From assembly GCA_049841315.1 (NCBI GenBank), contig JASGDB010000126.1, forward strand, positions 1 through 5,637: a stretch of 5,637 nt of DNA, given 5' to 3'. The notes beneath the pieces are model-generated. The model ran no database searches, was not told the DNA's origin, and was given only the letters and a program-made list of their open reading frames with translations. This DNA comes from JASGDB01 sp049841315 (lineage in GTDB: Bacteria; Bacteroidota; Bacteroidia; Flavobacteriales; Weeksellaceae). The position numbers and the translations under genes are program-made. The stretch's first letter is position 1, and each line of letters begins with the position of its first letter. This document shows positions 5,439 through 5,637 of this stretch, one piece after another.

Positions 5439-5637
5439 ATGGAAGCACAATTTAATTTTCAAATCAAAAACCGAAAAGACAAGCGAGATTGGGAACTCAT
5501 CGAAGTTTCCTATCAAATCTATTGCGAAAGAAACACGGCAATCCGCTATGCAAGGCGACTTTCCAAGATTTTCCACTCGGAAATCCGAATGACACAGGGA
5601 ACAGAACCGCTGAAAACAAGCGGAACTTACATTTACG
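5439..5637 (+). CDS. Unrecognised protein, N-terminal part only (runs off the window)
   Basis: ATG at 5439 opens a frame that stays open to the window end (66 codons visible). It begins MEAQFNFQIKNRKDKRDWEL and continues with a basic, probably helical segment around NTAIRYARRLSKIFHSEIR, then a polar TQGTEPLKTSGTYIY. The start follows an A-rich leader (CCCCAATAAAAAA) like that of ssb, and codon use matches the neighbours, so it is probably real. No family is recognised. It sits 57 bp after ssb on the same strand, separated by the hairpin, and is probably part of the same mobile-element gene cluster. Confidence 0.7.
   Translation, partial: MEAQFNFQIKNRKDKRDWELIEVSYQIYCERNTAIRYARRLSKIFHSEIRMTQGTEPLKTSGTYIY

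Noticed and set aside
1..5637. tRNA, rRNA or CRISPR array
   Set aside because: No cloverleaf, rRNA core or regularly spaced repeats were seen by eye on either strand; the only tandem repeat is the coding EK(T/V/I) tract.

Overview
The window looks like part of a conjugative element or plasmid from a member of the Bacteroidota, most likely a flavobacterium (Chryseobacterium/Elizabethkingia-like; genus is a guess). The support is AT-rich DNA with GAA/AAA-heavy codon use, A-rich leaders without a Shine-Dalgarno sequence before the clear genes, several TAnnTTTG (-7) promoter elements of the Bacteroidota type, and the gene content: a giant SNF2-like helicase protein, an SSB and an unrecognised small ORF.

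Layout. Bases 1-3489 (+) are the 3' part of a very large gene whose frame is open from base 1. It encodes a superfamily-2 (SNF2/COG4646 'N12 class'-like) helicase, probably the C-terminal half of a methylase-helicase of the LtrC/DarB-like type carried by mobile elements. It holds a tandem EK(T/V/I) repeat near the window edge and an in-frame GC-rich palindromic insert at 654-684. Bases 3490-3618 are a short convergent gap. On the minus strand, 4315-3619 is a two-gene unit: a 51-aa basic protein followed after 4 nt by a 178-aa GNAT acetyltransferase, with a TATATTTG promoter element just upstream. This looks like a toxin-antitoxin-type pair, but the antitoxin role is inferred.

Bases 4316-4979 are a 664-bp non-coding region and the most interesting part. 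It contains a 16-bp near-palindrome made of two facing TAnnTTTG boxes (4515-4530) and a 187-bp element bounded by 24-bp imperfect inverted repeats that begin and end with TA (4529-4715). The element is full of internal hairpins and could be a MITE or a structured RNA. Further right are a rRNA-operon boxA-like antitermination motif (4775-4786) and a 7-bp inverted repeat (4828-4847). Rightward from there come ssb (4980-5381), a strong hairpin (5398-5419) and the start of an unrecognised gene (5439 onward).

How the genes may work together (inference): the methylase-helicase and SSB fit protection and processing of transferred or replicating DNA. The GNAT pair looks like a stability or defence cargo module lying between them in the opposite orientation. 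The intergenic region would control the rightward operon, perhaps with antitermination.
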